Source: Streptomyces sp. NBC_01716
GTDB taxonomy: Bacteria; Actinomycetota; Actinomycetes; Streptomycetales; Streptomycetaceae
Assembly (NCBI RefSeq): GCF_036248275.1
Contig: NZ_CP109181.1
Coordinates: 8,246,001 to 8,310,000, forward strand
Length of the DNA stretch: 64,000 bases
Direction: 5' to 3'
Position numbers and translations under genes: made by a program. The notes beneath the pieces were generated by a model. That model worked only from the letters and a program-made list of their open reading frames with translations. It was not told the origin of the DNA and made no database searches. Positions 45,089 through 53,800 of this stretch are shown here, one piece after another. Position 1 is the stretch's first letter, and every line of letters begins with the position of its first letter.

Positions 45089-46582
45089 GTGACCGGAGAA
45101 CCCAACGCCCGCCTGTCGGACCTGTTCGGCCTCGCCGGCTGGTCCAAGGGCGAACTCGCGCGGCTGGTGAACAGAGAGGCGGCGGCCCTCGGCCACCCGC
45201 AACTGGCCACCGACACCTCGCGGGTCAGACGCTGGATCGACATGGGCGAGATCCCACGCGATCCGGTACCGAGGGTGATGGCGTCTCTGTTCACCGAGCG
45301 GCTCGGCCGTGTCGTGACCATCGAGGACCTCGGGTTCGTACGACACGGACGCGCGGGGAGACGACGGGACGCCGGGAACGCATCGAACCCCGACGGCCTG
45401 CCTTGGGCGCCCGACCGGACGGCCGTGGTCCTCACCGAATTCACGGGAATGGACCTCATGCTCAACCGACGCGGCTTGGTGGGCGCGGGCGCCGTGCTCA
45501 CCGCAGGCACCGCACTCACCAGTTCCATGTACGACTGGCTGCACTCCGACCCCGCACTGACCGCCGACGCTCCCCGCAGCGCCGATCCCCTGCACGCCGA
45601 CCCCGCTGGGTACGACCGCTACGAGGCCGCCCCCATCGGGTCCCAGGAGATCGACGCGCTGGAACACTCGGTCGACGTGTTCCGGGCCTGGGACGCCGAC
45701 CGGGGAGGCGGCCTCCAGCGCAAGGCGGTGGTGGGCCAGCTCAACGAGGTGGGCGGCATGCTCTCGTACCGCCACCCCCCTCATCTCCAGCGGCGCCTGT
45801 GGGGCGTCGCCGCCAACCTGGCGGTGCTCGCCGGCTGGATGTCGCACGACGTCGGCCTCGAACCCACCGCCCAGAAGTACTTCGTCATCGCCACCCACGC
45901 GGCGCGCGAGGGCGGCGACCGTCCGCGCGCGGGCGAGGCGCTCTCCAGGGCGGCCCGTCAGATGGTCCATCTGGGGCGGCCGGACGAGGCGCTCGACCTG
46001 ATGAAACTGGCCAAGTCCGGTTCCGGGGACGAGGTGCTGCCCCGTACCCGGGCGATGCTCTGCACGATCGAGGCCTGGGCACAGGCGTCGATGGGGCGCG
46101 GCCAGGCCATGCGCAGGACCCTGGGCGACGCGGAGGACCTGTTCGTCTCGGACAAGGGCGACGTGCCGCCGCCGAGTTGGATGCAGATGTTCGACGAGGC
46201 GGATCTGCACGGCATGGAGGCGCTGGCCTACCGTACGCTCGCCGATCATGAGCCGGCGGCGGCGGCCATAGCTCAACGGCATGCCAAGCGGGCGATCGAG
46301 CTGCGTCAGAACGGCCGCCAGCGGTCGATGATCTTCGACTATCTCTCCCTGGCCTCGGCCTGCTTCATCGCGGACGATCCCGAACAGGCCGACCGTTACG
46401 CGCGGTTGGCGCTGGTGTCGATGGGGGAGACCTCGTCGCACCGCACCTGGGACCGGCTGCGGGAGATGTACCGGCTCACGGGTCAGTACACGACGCACGC
46501 CTCCATCCAGGAGCTGCGCGAGGAGATCGACGCGGTCCTGCCGCCGCGTACGGAGAAGGAGTCGAGGAGCTCGGAGATCTAG
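45089..46582 (+). CDS. NsdA/NsdB-family TPR transcriptional regulator
   Basis: 497 aa, GTG start after GGGGG. N-terminal DNA-binding region (GWSKGELARLVNREAAALG, then TDTSRVRRWIDMGEIPRDPVPR and LFTERLGRVVTIEDLGF), then LPWAPDRTAVVLTEF and MDLMLNRRGLVGAG. A long TPR-like helical domain includes LNEVGGMLSYR, LAGWMSHDVGLEPTAQKYFVIATHAAREGG and ARQMVHLGRPDEALDLM. These blocks match S. coelicolor NsdA as I recall it, a negative regulator of sporulation and antibiotic production. NsdB is a paralogue; I cannot tell which is closer. The stop codon lies in a 28-bp tandem duplication. Confidence 0.85.
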   Translation: MTGEPNARLSDLFGLAGWSKGELARLVNREAAALGHPQLATDTSRVRRWIDMGEIPRDPVPRVMASLFTERLGRVVTIEDLGFVRHGRAGRRRDAGNASNPDGLPWAPDRTAVVLTEFTGMDLMLNRRGLVGAGAVLTAGTALTSSMYDWLHSDPALTADAPRSADPLHADPAGYDRYEAAPIGSQEIDALEHSVDVFRAWDADRGGGLQRKAVVGQLNEVGGMLSYRHPPHLQRRLWGVAANLAVLAGWMSHDVGLEPTAQKYFVIATHAAREGGDRPRAGEALSRAARQMVHLGRPDEALDLMKLAKSGSGDEVLPRTRAMLCTIEAWAQASMGRGQAMRRTLGDAEDLFVSDKGDVPPPSWMQMFDEADLHGMEALAYRTLADHEPAAAAIAQRHAKRAIELRQNGRQRSMIFDYLSLASACFIADDPEQADRYARLALVSMGETSSHRTWDRLREMYRLTGQYTTHASIQELREEIDAVLPPRTEKESRSSEI

Positions 46583-46623
46583 GACTCCGGGCCGAAGCTC
46601 GGAGATCTAGGACTCCGGGCCGA
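46568..46623. repeat. Perfect 28-bp tandem duplication containing both convergent stop codons
   Basis: Unit begins AGCTCGGAGATCTAGGACTC; copy 1 is 46568-46595 and copy 2 is 46596-46623, identical in all 28 positions. The CTAG in copy 1 (46579-46582) ends the plus-strand gene. The CTAG in copy 2 (46607-46610) ends the minus-strand gene. Confidence 0.97.
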
Positions 46624-48031
46624 TCCTGGCCACCAGTACACAGGCGTCGTCGTCGCGTCCGGTCTCGCCGAACTCCTCGACGACCGTCCTGACACTGTCC
46701 TGCGCGTCACGTGCCCCGGTCAGCCGGGGCCCGAGCGCCAGGAGCCGGTCGACGCCGGTCCGGTCCGTCAGCCTGCCGGTGTGCAGCACCAGCAGATCAC
46801 CGGGCAGCAACTGGATCTCGGCCTGTTCGTACGCGGCGCCCGATGTCGCGCCGAGCAGGACACCGTCCAGCGGAGTCAGCGTGCGCCCCGTCCCGTCGCG
46901 GAACAGCAGCGGGGCGGGGTTTCCCGCCTGCGCCCAGACGAGGGTGCGGGTCTCGGCGCGGTAGCGGCAGCAGACCGCGCTGCCGAGCGCCGGCTGCTCG
47001 GCCGCGTCGAGCAGTTGATTGAGATGGCCCAGCAACGCGCCGGGCTCGACACCCGCCACCGCCATACCGCGCTGGGCGCCGAGGAGCATCGCCATCGTGG
47101 AGGCGGCCGTCACCCCATGGCCGGTGAGATCGCCGACCGTCAACAGGGTGTTCCCGTCGGGGAGTTTGAGCGCGTCGAACCAGTCGCCGCCGACCAGTCC
47201 GCCGCCGGCCGGCGGCAGATAGTGGCCCGCCAGGTCCAGTGTGCCCGGCTCGCTCTGCGGGGACTGGAGGGCCCCGCGCCACGACGGCAGCACGGCCTCC
47301 TGCAACTCGACCACGAGCCGCTGTTCGGTCCTGGCGCTCCGTTCCTTGCGCCGGAGCGAGTCACCGCACTCGTGGACGGCGCGCCGGCTGCGGCGTAACT
47401 CGCTGACGTCGCGCAGCACCGCCCACATGGAGGCAGCGCAGCCGTCGGAGTCGAGCACGGGCTCGCCCATCATGTGCAGCGTGCGCACCTGCCGGTCGGG
47501 CCTGACGATACGGAACTCGCTGTCGATGGGCCTGCCGTCGACAAGACACTCGGTCACCAGCGTCTGGAGCAGGCTCTGGTCCTCGGCGACCATCACGGAC
47601 GGCAGTTCGTCCAGGGTCATCGGGCCAGCCCCGGGCTTCCGGCCGAAGATCTCGTACAGCTCCGGGGACCAGGTGACCTCGTCGGTGAGGAGATTCCACT
47701 CGGCGGTGCCGACCCTGCTCAGTGGCGAACCGTTCCTGTCGCCGGGCGCCGACGCGTCCGCCGCCTCCGTGGCGGGCGATTCCGGCTCGTCGTCGGGCAG
47801 TCCGTTCTTGAGCTGCCCCAAGTGGGAGCCGAGATCGTCCAGTTGATGAACCGCCAGGTCACAGAGCGCGCGCTGCCAGCGCCACTGCGTGTCGTGCTCG
47901 TCGGCCACGCCGTCCCTGCGCACGGCGTCCACGTCGCCGCGCAGCCTGCGGGTGCGTGTGATGAGCGACTCGACCACGTCCCGCTCCGGTGGCTGCGGCG
48001 TGGGGGGGTCCGCGAACAGATGGGACGGCAT
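46607..48031 (-). CDS. PAS-domain PP2C-type (SpoIIE) protein phosphatase with TTA codon
   Basis: 474 aa. PAS-like sensor (about residues 110-215; ELYEIFGRKPGAGPMTLDEL and SEFRIVRPDRQVRTLHMMGE), short coiled coil, then a SpoIIE/RsbU phosphatase domain from about 235. The domain has metal-binding GGDWFDAL, VGDLTGHGVTAASTMAML and the terminal GRDDDACVLVARI. Acts on Ser/Thr-phosphorylated anti-sigma antagonists in such systems. The ATG at 48031 has GGAG 6 bases upstream. Leu212 (in DVSELRRSR) is encoded by TTA (47396-47398), rare in Streptomyces and normally implying dependence on the bldA tRNA. Confidence 0.92.
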   Translation of the reverse strand: MPSHLFADPPTPQPPERDVVESLITRTRRLRGDVDAVRRDGVADEHDTQWRWQRALCDLAVHQLDDLGSHLGQLKNGLPDDEPESPATEAADASAPGDRNGSPLSRVGTAEWNLLTDEVTWSPELYEIFGRKPGAGPMTLDELPSVMVAEDQSLLQTLVTECLVDGRPIDSEFRIVRPDRQVRTLHMMGEPVLDSDGCAASMWAVLRDVSELRRSRRAVHECGDSLRRKERSARTEQRLVVELQEAVLPSWRGALQSPQSEPGTLDLAGHYLPPAGGGLVGGDWFDALKLPDGNTLLTVGDLTGHGVTAASTMAMLLGAQRGMAVAGVEPGALLGHLNQLLDAAEQPALGSAVCCRYRAETRTLVWAQAGNPAPLLFRDGTGRTLTPLDGVLLGATSGAAYEQAEIQLLPGDLLVLHTGRLTDRTGVDRLLALGPRLTGARDAQDSVRTVVEEFGETGRDDDACVLVARIGPES

Positions 48032-48219
48032 CTCGAACTCCGATACAGGCGTGGCACTGCCAGGTCTGAAGGATGGATCGTTACGACTGTTGCACAGGCC
48101 GCTACGGCTCGTAAGGGATTCGGCAACACTCGATTCGGTGGTGCTTCCGGCATATGCCACAGGCCGGACACGTGACCTACCGTGACCGAAGGACCGACAC
48201 CGACTGGGGACCGTCGACT

Positions 48220-49170
48220 CTAGTGCGTGGGCTGGGGAGGCCGGTCCTCCCTCCTTTCCTCCTGCTCTGCCGTGCGGTGGTGGTCCGTGAAGTGATCGGC
48301 TATCTCACGCGCGGTGAGCCGGTCTCCGAAGGCATAGGTGTCCGTCGCTTCGGAGAACCCGGTGAAATGATGCGTGCTCTCCCCGTCGGGATGCCGTATC
48401 AGCGATTGGTCGATGTTGGCGAAGCCGAAGCGCAGAAGGAAAGCGCGCCCGGGAAACGCCCTCGCCAGCTGTTCCGCGGTTTCCCTGGCCGCCGGCAGTT
48501 GGAGAGGCCCGCTCGGCAGGGGCAGGCCGAGAAGGCCGCGTGCCGTCGCCGCTTCGCAGACGACGATGGACGCGTAGGTCAGCCAGACACGCAGTTCCTC
48601 GTGGCTGATCAGGGTCTCAAGGTGATGCGGCACCAGATCGAGTACGACATGCGCGCCGGCCCGTGAGCCGCGGCGCATGGCTTCGAGGACCGCGCTCCGG
48701 CGGGGTTCGGAGAGCAGACTGTAGCCGTCGGCGACGATGAAGTCGGTGTCCGCCAGGACATCGCCGTTGCTCGCTATGTGGTCAGAGGTGAGTGCCGAGT
48801 TCGCACTGCCGGGGCTGGCGATCATCAGTCGGCTGCCTTGCTGGGTCCCCCCGTCGCGGATCGCCACGACGGTGCCCGTGGGACGGCCGGGACTGCGGAA
48901 CAGGCGGGTGTCTACGCCGCAGGAGCGCAGCGCGGACTCCGCCCAGGAACCCTGTTCGTCGGTGCCCACCACTCCCACCAGCCGGACCCTGCGGAAATGG
49001 GCTCGCGCGGCGATCGCGAAGTTGGCGGCCGTGCCTCCCACATGCACCTTGAGCGGTGCCGAGGTGAGATGATCGCCCGTCAGTGCGCCGAAACGGGGGG
49101 CGATGACTCCGGTGACCTCCAGGTTCACATCGCCGAGCACGGTGATACGCGCGGGATTCTCCTCACCCAC
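48220..49170 (-). CDS. PfkB-type carbohydrate/nucleoside kinase homologue with altered GAGD motif
   Basis: 316 aa ribokinase-fold protein. The N-terminal signature region is intact: GDVNLEVTG, then VHVGGTAANFAIAARAHFRRVRLVGVVGTD (about residues 43-71). The C-terminal signature, normally DTxGAGD with the catalytic Asp, reads ATDTYAFGDRL (AFGD at 280-283). Asp283 is kept but the anion-hole glycine context is changed, and the helix that normally follows is short. It may be a weak kinase or a binding protein. Last gene of the five-gene operon; its start overlaps the NUDIX gene by 8 bp. Confidence 0.85.
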   Translation of the reverse strand: MGEENPARITVLGDVNLEVTGVIAPRFGALTGDHLTSAPLKVHVGGTAANFAIAARAHFRRVRLVGVVGTDEQGSWAESALRSCGVDTRLFRSPGRPTGTVVAIRDGGTQQGSRLMIASPGSANSALTSDHIASNGDVLADTDFIVADGYSLLSEPRRSAVLEAMRRGSRAGAHVVLDLVPHHLETLISHEELRVWLTYASIVVCEAATARGLLGLPLPSGPLQLPAARETAEQLARAFPGRAFLLRFGFANIDQSLIRHPDGESTHHFTGFSEATDTYAFGDRLTAREIADHFTDHHRTAEQEERREDRPPQPTH

Positions 49171-49666
49171 CTGCGGTGATTTCCCGGTAGCGGGCGAAGC
49201 AGTCGGCGACGATGGACTCCTCGGCCGAGACCCGGAGCCGTTCCCTGGTGTACTCCGCGGGTGTCACCCACCGGTACGCGGTGTGCTCCTCCGAGACCGT
49301 CACCTCCCGGGAATCGGTGCCGGCGAGATAGAAGGCGACGAGGATGGGGTTGCCGCTCTGGTGGTGGTCCCACTTGAGCCAGCAGCTCTGGGACAGCACG
49401 GTGACACTCAGACCGGTCTCTTCCCGTACCTCGCGGTGCAGACCGCTCAACGGGGCCTCGCGATCGGTGAGAGTGCCACCGGGCAGATCCCACATGTACT
49501 TTCGCTTCTTCTCATTCTCTTTGAGGAGCAGCATTTTGCCGTCCGGGGAGAAGACAAACGCAAATGCCGCGGCCATGTAGAGGGAATAGGATGACCGCTT
49601 TTCGGTGGAGAGCATGGTCCCGTATCCGGTGTGTGAAGGCATTGGTCTGTCTCTCTTCTCTGTCAT
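49163..49666 (-). CDS. NUDIX hydrolase
   Basis: 167 aa with a perfect Nudix box GX5EX7REVXEEXGL at residues 64-86 (GTLTDRE ... REVREETGL). NUDIX enzymes cleave nucleoside diphosphates linked to another group (e.g. ADP-ribose, NADH, dNTPs, capped nucleotides). Its first third (around 49500-49620) has visibly lower GC than the neighbourhood. ATG at 49666 overlaps the CHAT gene stop (ATGA), and its end overlaps the kinase gene by 8 bp. Its place between a protease and a kinase gene suggests processing of a nucleotide-derived signal or cofactor; this is inference. Confidence 0.9.
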   Translation of the reverse strand: MTEKRDRPMPSHTGYGTMLSTEKRSSYSLYMAAAFAFVFSPDGKMLLLKENEKKRKYMWDLPGGTLTDREAPLSGLHREVREETGLSVTVLSQSCWLKWDHHQSGNPILVAFYLAGTDSREVTVSEEHTAYRWVTPAEYTRERLRVSAEESIVADCFARYREITAGG

Positions 49667-52227
49667 ACGAGGGGACTCCAGATCGCCTCACGGGAGACGA
49701 TCCCTTTCCATAGACCGACGTCGGCCAGTTTCTCGCACGAGTCGAGCTCCTCCGACGTCCGTGTCGCGAGTTCGATCTTCGGTATCTCGAACTGATGGCC
49801 AAGATGAACGCGTTTGGTGTCCATGTGGTCGGTCCGCAGGGACGTCAGGAGAGCGAACGCCTGTGAGACGCACTCCCGTGCTCGGGATTCGCCCGATCCC
49901 GCCCGCGCCAGACAGTGCCAGCGGGCCTGGGCCAGCAGAACGCTGCTGAGCGCGAATTTACCCGCCACGATGCCGAACGGCTTGCGGTCCCGCTCGGGAG
50001 TGAACCCGCCCCGTGCGCTCTCAACGGCCTTGTCCCACATGGTCTGAGTCACTGCCTGCAGGTTCACCAGGCTGCTGACGACGGTGGCGAAGGCGGCCGT
50101 GCCGTTCAGCCGGCCCTCGTAGTGGGTGCCGACTCCCGTGACCCCGCGCAGTTCGGCGAACTGGGCGCTCCCGTTCCGCAGCGCCTCATGGGCCGATCGC
50201 AGAGCGGCGTTGCGTACCAGCTCAGGCGGAGACGGTGACAGGGCCTGCTCCAGGCGGCATTGGGCGAGAAGCACCCAGCTGTCGCCCAGGCCGCACAGGA
50301 CGGCAGGCTCACGCGCCGCCCTGAGCGAAGGCTCCAGAGTCGCGATGGCAGCCTCGAAACACGTCTGGGCGGGGCCCAGTTCACCCAGCTGCCGATGACG
50401 GACCCCGGCGATGTGCAGGCGCTCCACCTCCAGGTCCGCGAGCACACTCTGCGACAGGTTGCGGTACGGGCCTTCGAGGACCACGAGAAGTTCCTCGTAC
50501 CGGTTGAGCTTCAGCAGCGACTTGGACAAGTAGTAGAAGAGGAGCGAGTGTTCGGGCACCGTGAGGAGCCCGTGATTGCGCTGGGACGATTCGAGCCGGT
50601 CCACGAGGTGCGCGATGCTCTGTCTGTAGTCGCCCACGTCGTAGAGACCGAAGGCGAGCCGCAGATGGTAGTCGAGTTTCGCGTGCGCGGCCGGGGAGCG
50701 TTCGATCAGATCTGTCACCGGGCGGCGCCGCAGACAGTAGCCCTGCTCGGTGTCCTTGACGCCGGTGATGGAGAAGCGTGAGAGTTCGTCCCGGTTCCTG
50801 GCCGTGAGCGCCTGGTTGGCTTCCCGTACCAGCGCCGACAGACGCCGCCGGTGGGCCACGTCGAGTCTCAGCAGCAGTTCCCCCTCGCCGATCGCCGACG
50901 GGTACGCCTCGGCGAGAACCCTGATCAGCGCTGCCGCCGACGCCCCGGGTTCGCTCGCCGCGGCCTCCCGCAGCGCGGTCACGCGAGTGATCTCGGTCCG
51001 CTCGTCCAGCGAATCCGACGGCTCCCATTCCTCGCACAGTTGGTGCAGCGCCTGCCAGATACGGGTGCTGTCACCGGCCGGCCTCGGCCCGCCGTGGCCG
51101 GCGCGATAGGAGGCGGTGTGATCCGTGGCGTCGGCGGCCGGGGCCGCGGCACGGGTGAAGAACGTGTTGTGGATCGAGCGGCAGAAGACCACCGGCGCCC
51201 CCCAGTCCGGCAGGATCCCCGACGCGGAGATTCTCCGTCTGCCGTCGGAGACGGCCTCGTCCAGCGAGGCACCGGCGGCCAGTGCCGTGTAGAAGGCGCG
51301 GCTGAACGCGGCGGCATGGGCGTCCTCGACCGGCAGCTGCATGACCACCACCGCCGGAACACCGGCTTCCACCAGGAGGGTTCCCAGCCCCAGACGGTGC
51401 GCGCCCAGACCTTCCGTGGGATTGCAGGTGTTGATCACCGCGATCTTCACCTTGGCCGCCTTCAGCAGTACGGCCAGCTTCTCGCCGGACAGGAGGGCTT
51501 CACGCCCGCCGTCGTCCGCGATTGCCAGTCCCACCATGTCGCTGCCGTCCAGACGAGAGCGGTGCATCGAGTGCCCGGCGAAGTGGAAGACATCGTAGGA
51601 GGTGCACAGGGCGGATTCCAGTGCGGCGGCCGTGACGGGATCGGGCAGTCGCTCCACGCGCAGGCGCGTGTTCCCGGCCGGTCCCTGGGAGCCCAGATCG
51701 GCGGCGGCGAGAGCGGGCAGCCCCGGCAGCTGTCTCGCGGAGGCGGACAGCACACTCAGCGCCGCGCCGTCGGTGCCCTCCAGGACGGGCTGAGGCGAAG
51801 GCATCGCCTCGTGCCGCATGATCGACACCGCCGGGTGGAGCGCCAGATACGGGACCAGGGCATCGTCGTCGGCGCGCAGCGGAACGTGGGCGAACTCCCA
51901 TGGCAGGCTGGCCGCCCAGGTTTCGCGTACGACGAGCCGGAGCCGGATACCGGCGGTGGCGTCCGACTCACCTGGAAACGCGGCACGGAACAGATCGAGG
52001 ACCTCGCCCGGCAGGAGAATCCCGCCGAGCAGTGTGCCCAGTTCGAAACAGGCACCGGCCGAGATCCTGCGGCCGTCGAGCTCGGCCACCAGCTTGTCGA
52101 TCCGTCTCCGGTCGACGGAGACCGCGGTGGTGCTGCGGGTCTCACCGACGGGGCACGACGCCTGCACGGCCCAGGCGGTGTCGTCGAATGCCGTGATCTC
52201 CACCCGGAAGTCAAGATATTCACGCAT
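49663..52227 (-). CDS. CHAT-domain (caspase-like) protease with helical TPR-like C-terminus
   Basis: 854 aa. An N-terminal beta-rich region (1-190) leads into a CHAT caspase-fold domain (about 180-350). The catalytic dyad is His219 in VFHFAGHS and Cys268 in IAVINTCNP, followed by typical strands (VPAVVVMQLPVEDAHAAAF, GASLDEAVSDGRRRI, WGAPVVFCR). The remaining 500 residues are mostly helical with TPR-like pairs (YLSKSLLKLNRYEELLVVLE, RQLGELGPAQTCFEAAI). CHAT proteases cut specific partner proteins in immunity and cell-death systems (e.g. TPR-CHAT Csx29, gasdermin-activating caspases). Start chosen at MREYLDF, overlapping the radical SAM stop by 8 bp. Confidence 0.9.
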   Translation of the reverse strand: MREYLDFRVEITAFDDTAWAVQASCPVGETRSTTAVSVDRRRIDKLVAELDGRRISAGACFELGTLLGGILLPGEVLDLFRAAFPGESDATAGIRLRLVVRETWAASLPWEFAHVPLRADDDALVPYLALHPAVSIMRHEAMPSPQPVLEGTDGAALSVLSASARQLPGLPALAAADLGSQGPAGNTRLRVERLPDPVTAAALESALCTSYDVFHFAGHSMHRSRLDGSDMVGLAIADDGGREALLSGEKLAVLLKAAKVKIAVINTCNPTEGLGAHRLGLGTLLVEAGVPAVVVMQLPVEDAHAAAFSRAFYTALAAGASLDEAVSDGRRRISASGILPDWGAPVVFCRSIHNTFFTRAAAPAADATDHTASYRAGHGGPRPAGDSTRIWQALHQLCEEWEPSDSLDERTEITRVTALREAAASEPGASAAALIRVLAEAYPSAIGEGELLLRLDVAHRRRLSALVREANQALTARNRDELSRFSITGVKDTEQGYCLRRRPVTDLIERSPAAHAKLDYHLRLAFGLYDVGDYRQSIAHLVDRLESSQRNHGLLTVPEHSLLFYYLSKSLLKLNRYEELLVVLEGPYRNLSQSVLADLEVERLHIAGVRHRQLGELGPAQTCFEAAIATLEPSLRAAREPAVLCGLGDSWVLLAQCRLEQALSPSPPELVRNAALRSAHEALRNGSAQFAELRGVTGVGTHYEGRLNGTAAFATVVSSLVNLQAVTQTMWDKAVESARGGFTPERDRKPFGIVAGKFALSSVLLAQARWHCLARAGSGESRARECVSQAFALLTSLRTDHMDTKRVHLGHQFEIPKIELATRTSEELDSCEKLADVGLWKGIVSREAIWSPLV

Positions 52228-53800
52228 AGGAGGTGTCCTCGACGGCTCCGGAAGTACGCAGGGGATGGAACTCCGTGCCGGGATTCTCCCGCAACAGTTC
52301 CGACATCCGCTCCAGCATGGCGTTGGCCGAGCGGTCGATGCAGTCTCCACAGGCGTCCGGGAACGTGGCCAGCAGCTTTCTGCCGTGGGGTGAGGCGTGG
52401 ACATCGGCGACTGTCGTCGAGGCGTCCAGCTCGCCGAACATCACCCGTGGTCTGTCCGGTTCCTCGGCGCGGTAGCCCTCGCCGCGATAACGGCCGCAGG
52501 GCACGACGGCGGCACGGTCGGGCCGGCTGCCGACCTCGACGACCGCGCGGTGGGTCGAGGCACGGCAAACTTTGAAGAATCTGCTGGGCACGTATCCGGT
52601 GTCGGTCAGATCGCGGGTCGGCAGGAACGCCTGGAATCCGGTGCCCGTGACGGAGGCGCGGATCTCCGCGAACTGGGCACGCAAGGAGGCGAGTTGGTCC
52701 TCGCTGAAGTGCACCTTGTGGTCGTTGCCGAGCACCACTCGGAACGAGATGTGATCGAATCCGGTGTCGCGGGCCAGCCGGGCGATCTCCGCCGTCTCGG
52801 CCGCGTTGCCGGGATGGATCATCGATGTCGCGCCCAGCGGCATCAGCTGAGCCGCGTCCTGGCCGAATTCCCTCTCCCGTAACCTCACCAGCCTGCCGAC
52901 CACACCCAGAATCGAACTCACCGGGAAGCGCCCCAGACGCTGCCCGTGGAGCTGCCATCTCGTACTGTCACGTGCCGCGTTGAGACTGATCCGCAGATAG
53001 GTGCGGGCTGCCAGGAGCGTCGGAAGCAGCGAATCCGACAACAGATCGCCGGCTGTCAGCACCGCGGTGCGCAGGTCCTTCTCCGCGCACAGAGAGATCG
53101 CCTCCGGCAGTCGCGGATGTGTCAACGGGTCGCCACCGCCGTCGAATCGGACGACCCGCACTCCGTCTGCCGCCCACCGCCGGATCAGCGCCAGCATCAC
53201 GTCGCCGTCAAGGATTCGCCCTTCCTTGCGTGTCAGCCGGTAGGAGGCGGAGAAGCAGAAGGAACAGGCCGATGGGCAGGCCATGCTCACATCGAAATCC
53301 ATCTGCACCGGCCCCCGGATCTCGCCCAGGGCAACCGCGCGCAAACGCTCGACATGGTCGTCGAGACGTCCGGGAATGATCTCGCCGCCATGGCCGGGCA
53401 CCACGGTCCAGTCACCTGACGGCCGCACCGCCAGCAACGCGTCCCACCGACCGAAGACCGCGTTGTCCGTACCGTGGACGAACCGACCGTCCGCGACCGG
53501 CAGCATCGACCAGCACCGGGTACGGCCGCTCCCGTCGCGCCCGACGATCGCCACGACACCGCGGCCGGCGATCGTCAGCGGCAGGGCCACCGTCCTCGCG
53601 CCGGCGCTTCCCTCGTCCGCGGTCGGCGCGGGACCGGACGCGGAACCGGCCAGGAACTCGGACAGGGCATGCGAGAGAAGATCGCGCCCCGTCGGCACGC
53701 CCGCCGCCCGCAGGAGCCCGACACAGCGCCGGGACAGGAGAGCCTGTCCGACCGCTTCTCGGACGCCGGCATCCGGAGGGCGGACGTCACACGCCGTCAC
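52220..53800 (-). CDS. Radical SAM enzyme with SPASM/Twitch-like C-terminus
   Basis: 526 aa from the GTG at 53800, with GGCGG upstream; no ATG fits. N-terminal extension of about 165 residues, unassigned. Radical SAM core with the [4Fe-4S] motif C175-PSA-C179-SF-C182 and a GGGDP motif near residue 221 for SAM binding. The C-terminal region carries extra cysteines (FFKVCRAS, VVPCGRY, ACGDC) in a SPASM/Twitch-like spacing, which would hold an auxiliary cluster. Such enzymes most often modify peptides (RiPP maturation) or protein/sugar substrates. Start overlaps the upstream gene by 14 bp and the end overlaps the CHAT gene by 8 bp. Confidence 0.9.
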   Translation of the reverse strand: MTACDVRPPDAGVREAVGQALLSRRCVGLLRAAGVPTGRDLLSHALSEFLAGSASGPAPTADEGSAGARTVALPLTIAGRGVVAIVGRDGSGRTRCWSMLPVADGRFVHGTDNAVFGRWDALLAVRPSGDWTVVPGHGGEIIPGRLDDHVERLRAVALGEIRGPVQMDFDVSMACPSACSFCFSASYRLTRKEGRILDGDVMLALIRRWAADGVRVVRFDGGGDPLTHPRLPEAISLCAEKDLRTAVLTAGDLLSDSLLPTLLAARTYLRISLNAARDSTRWQLHGQRLGRFPVSSILGVVGRLVRLREREFGQDAAQLMPLGATSMIHPGNAAETAEIARLARDTGFDHISFRVVLGNDHKVHFSEDQLASLRAQFAEIRASVTGTGFQAFLPTRDLTDTGYVPSRFFKVCRASTHRAVVEVGSRPDRAAVVPCGRYRGEGYRAEEPDRPRVMFGELDASTTVADVHASPHGRKLLATFPDACGDCIDRSANAMLERMSELLRENPGTEFHPLRTSGAVEDTSYA

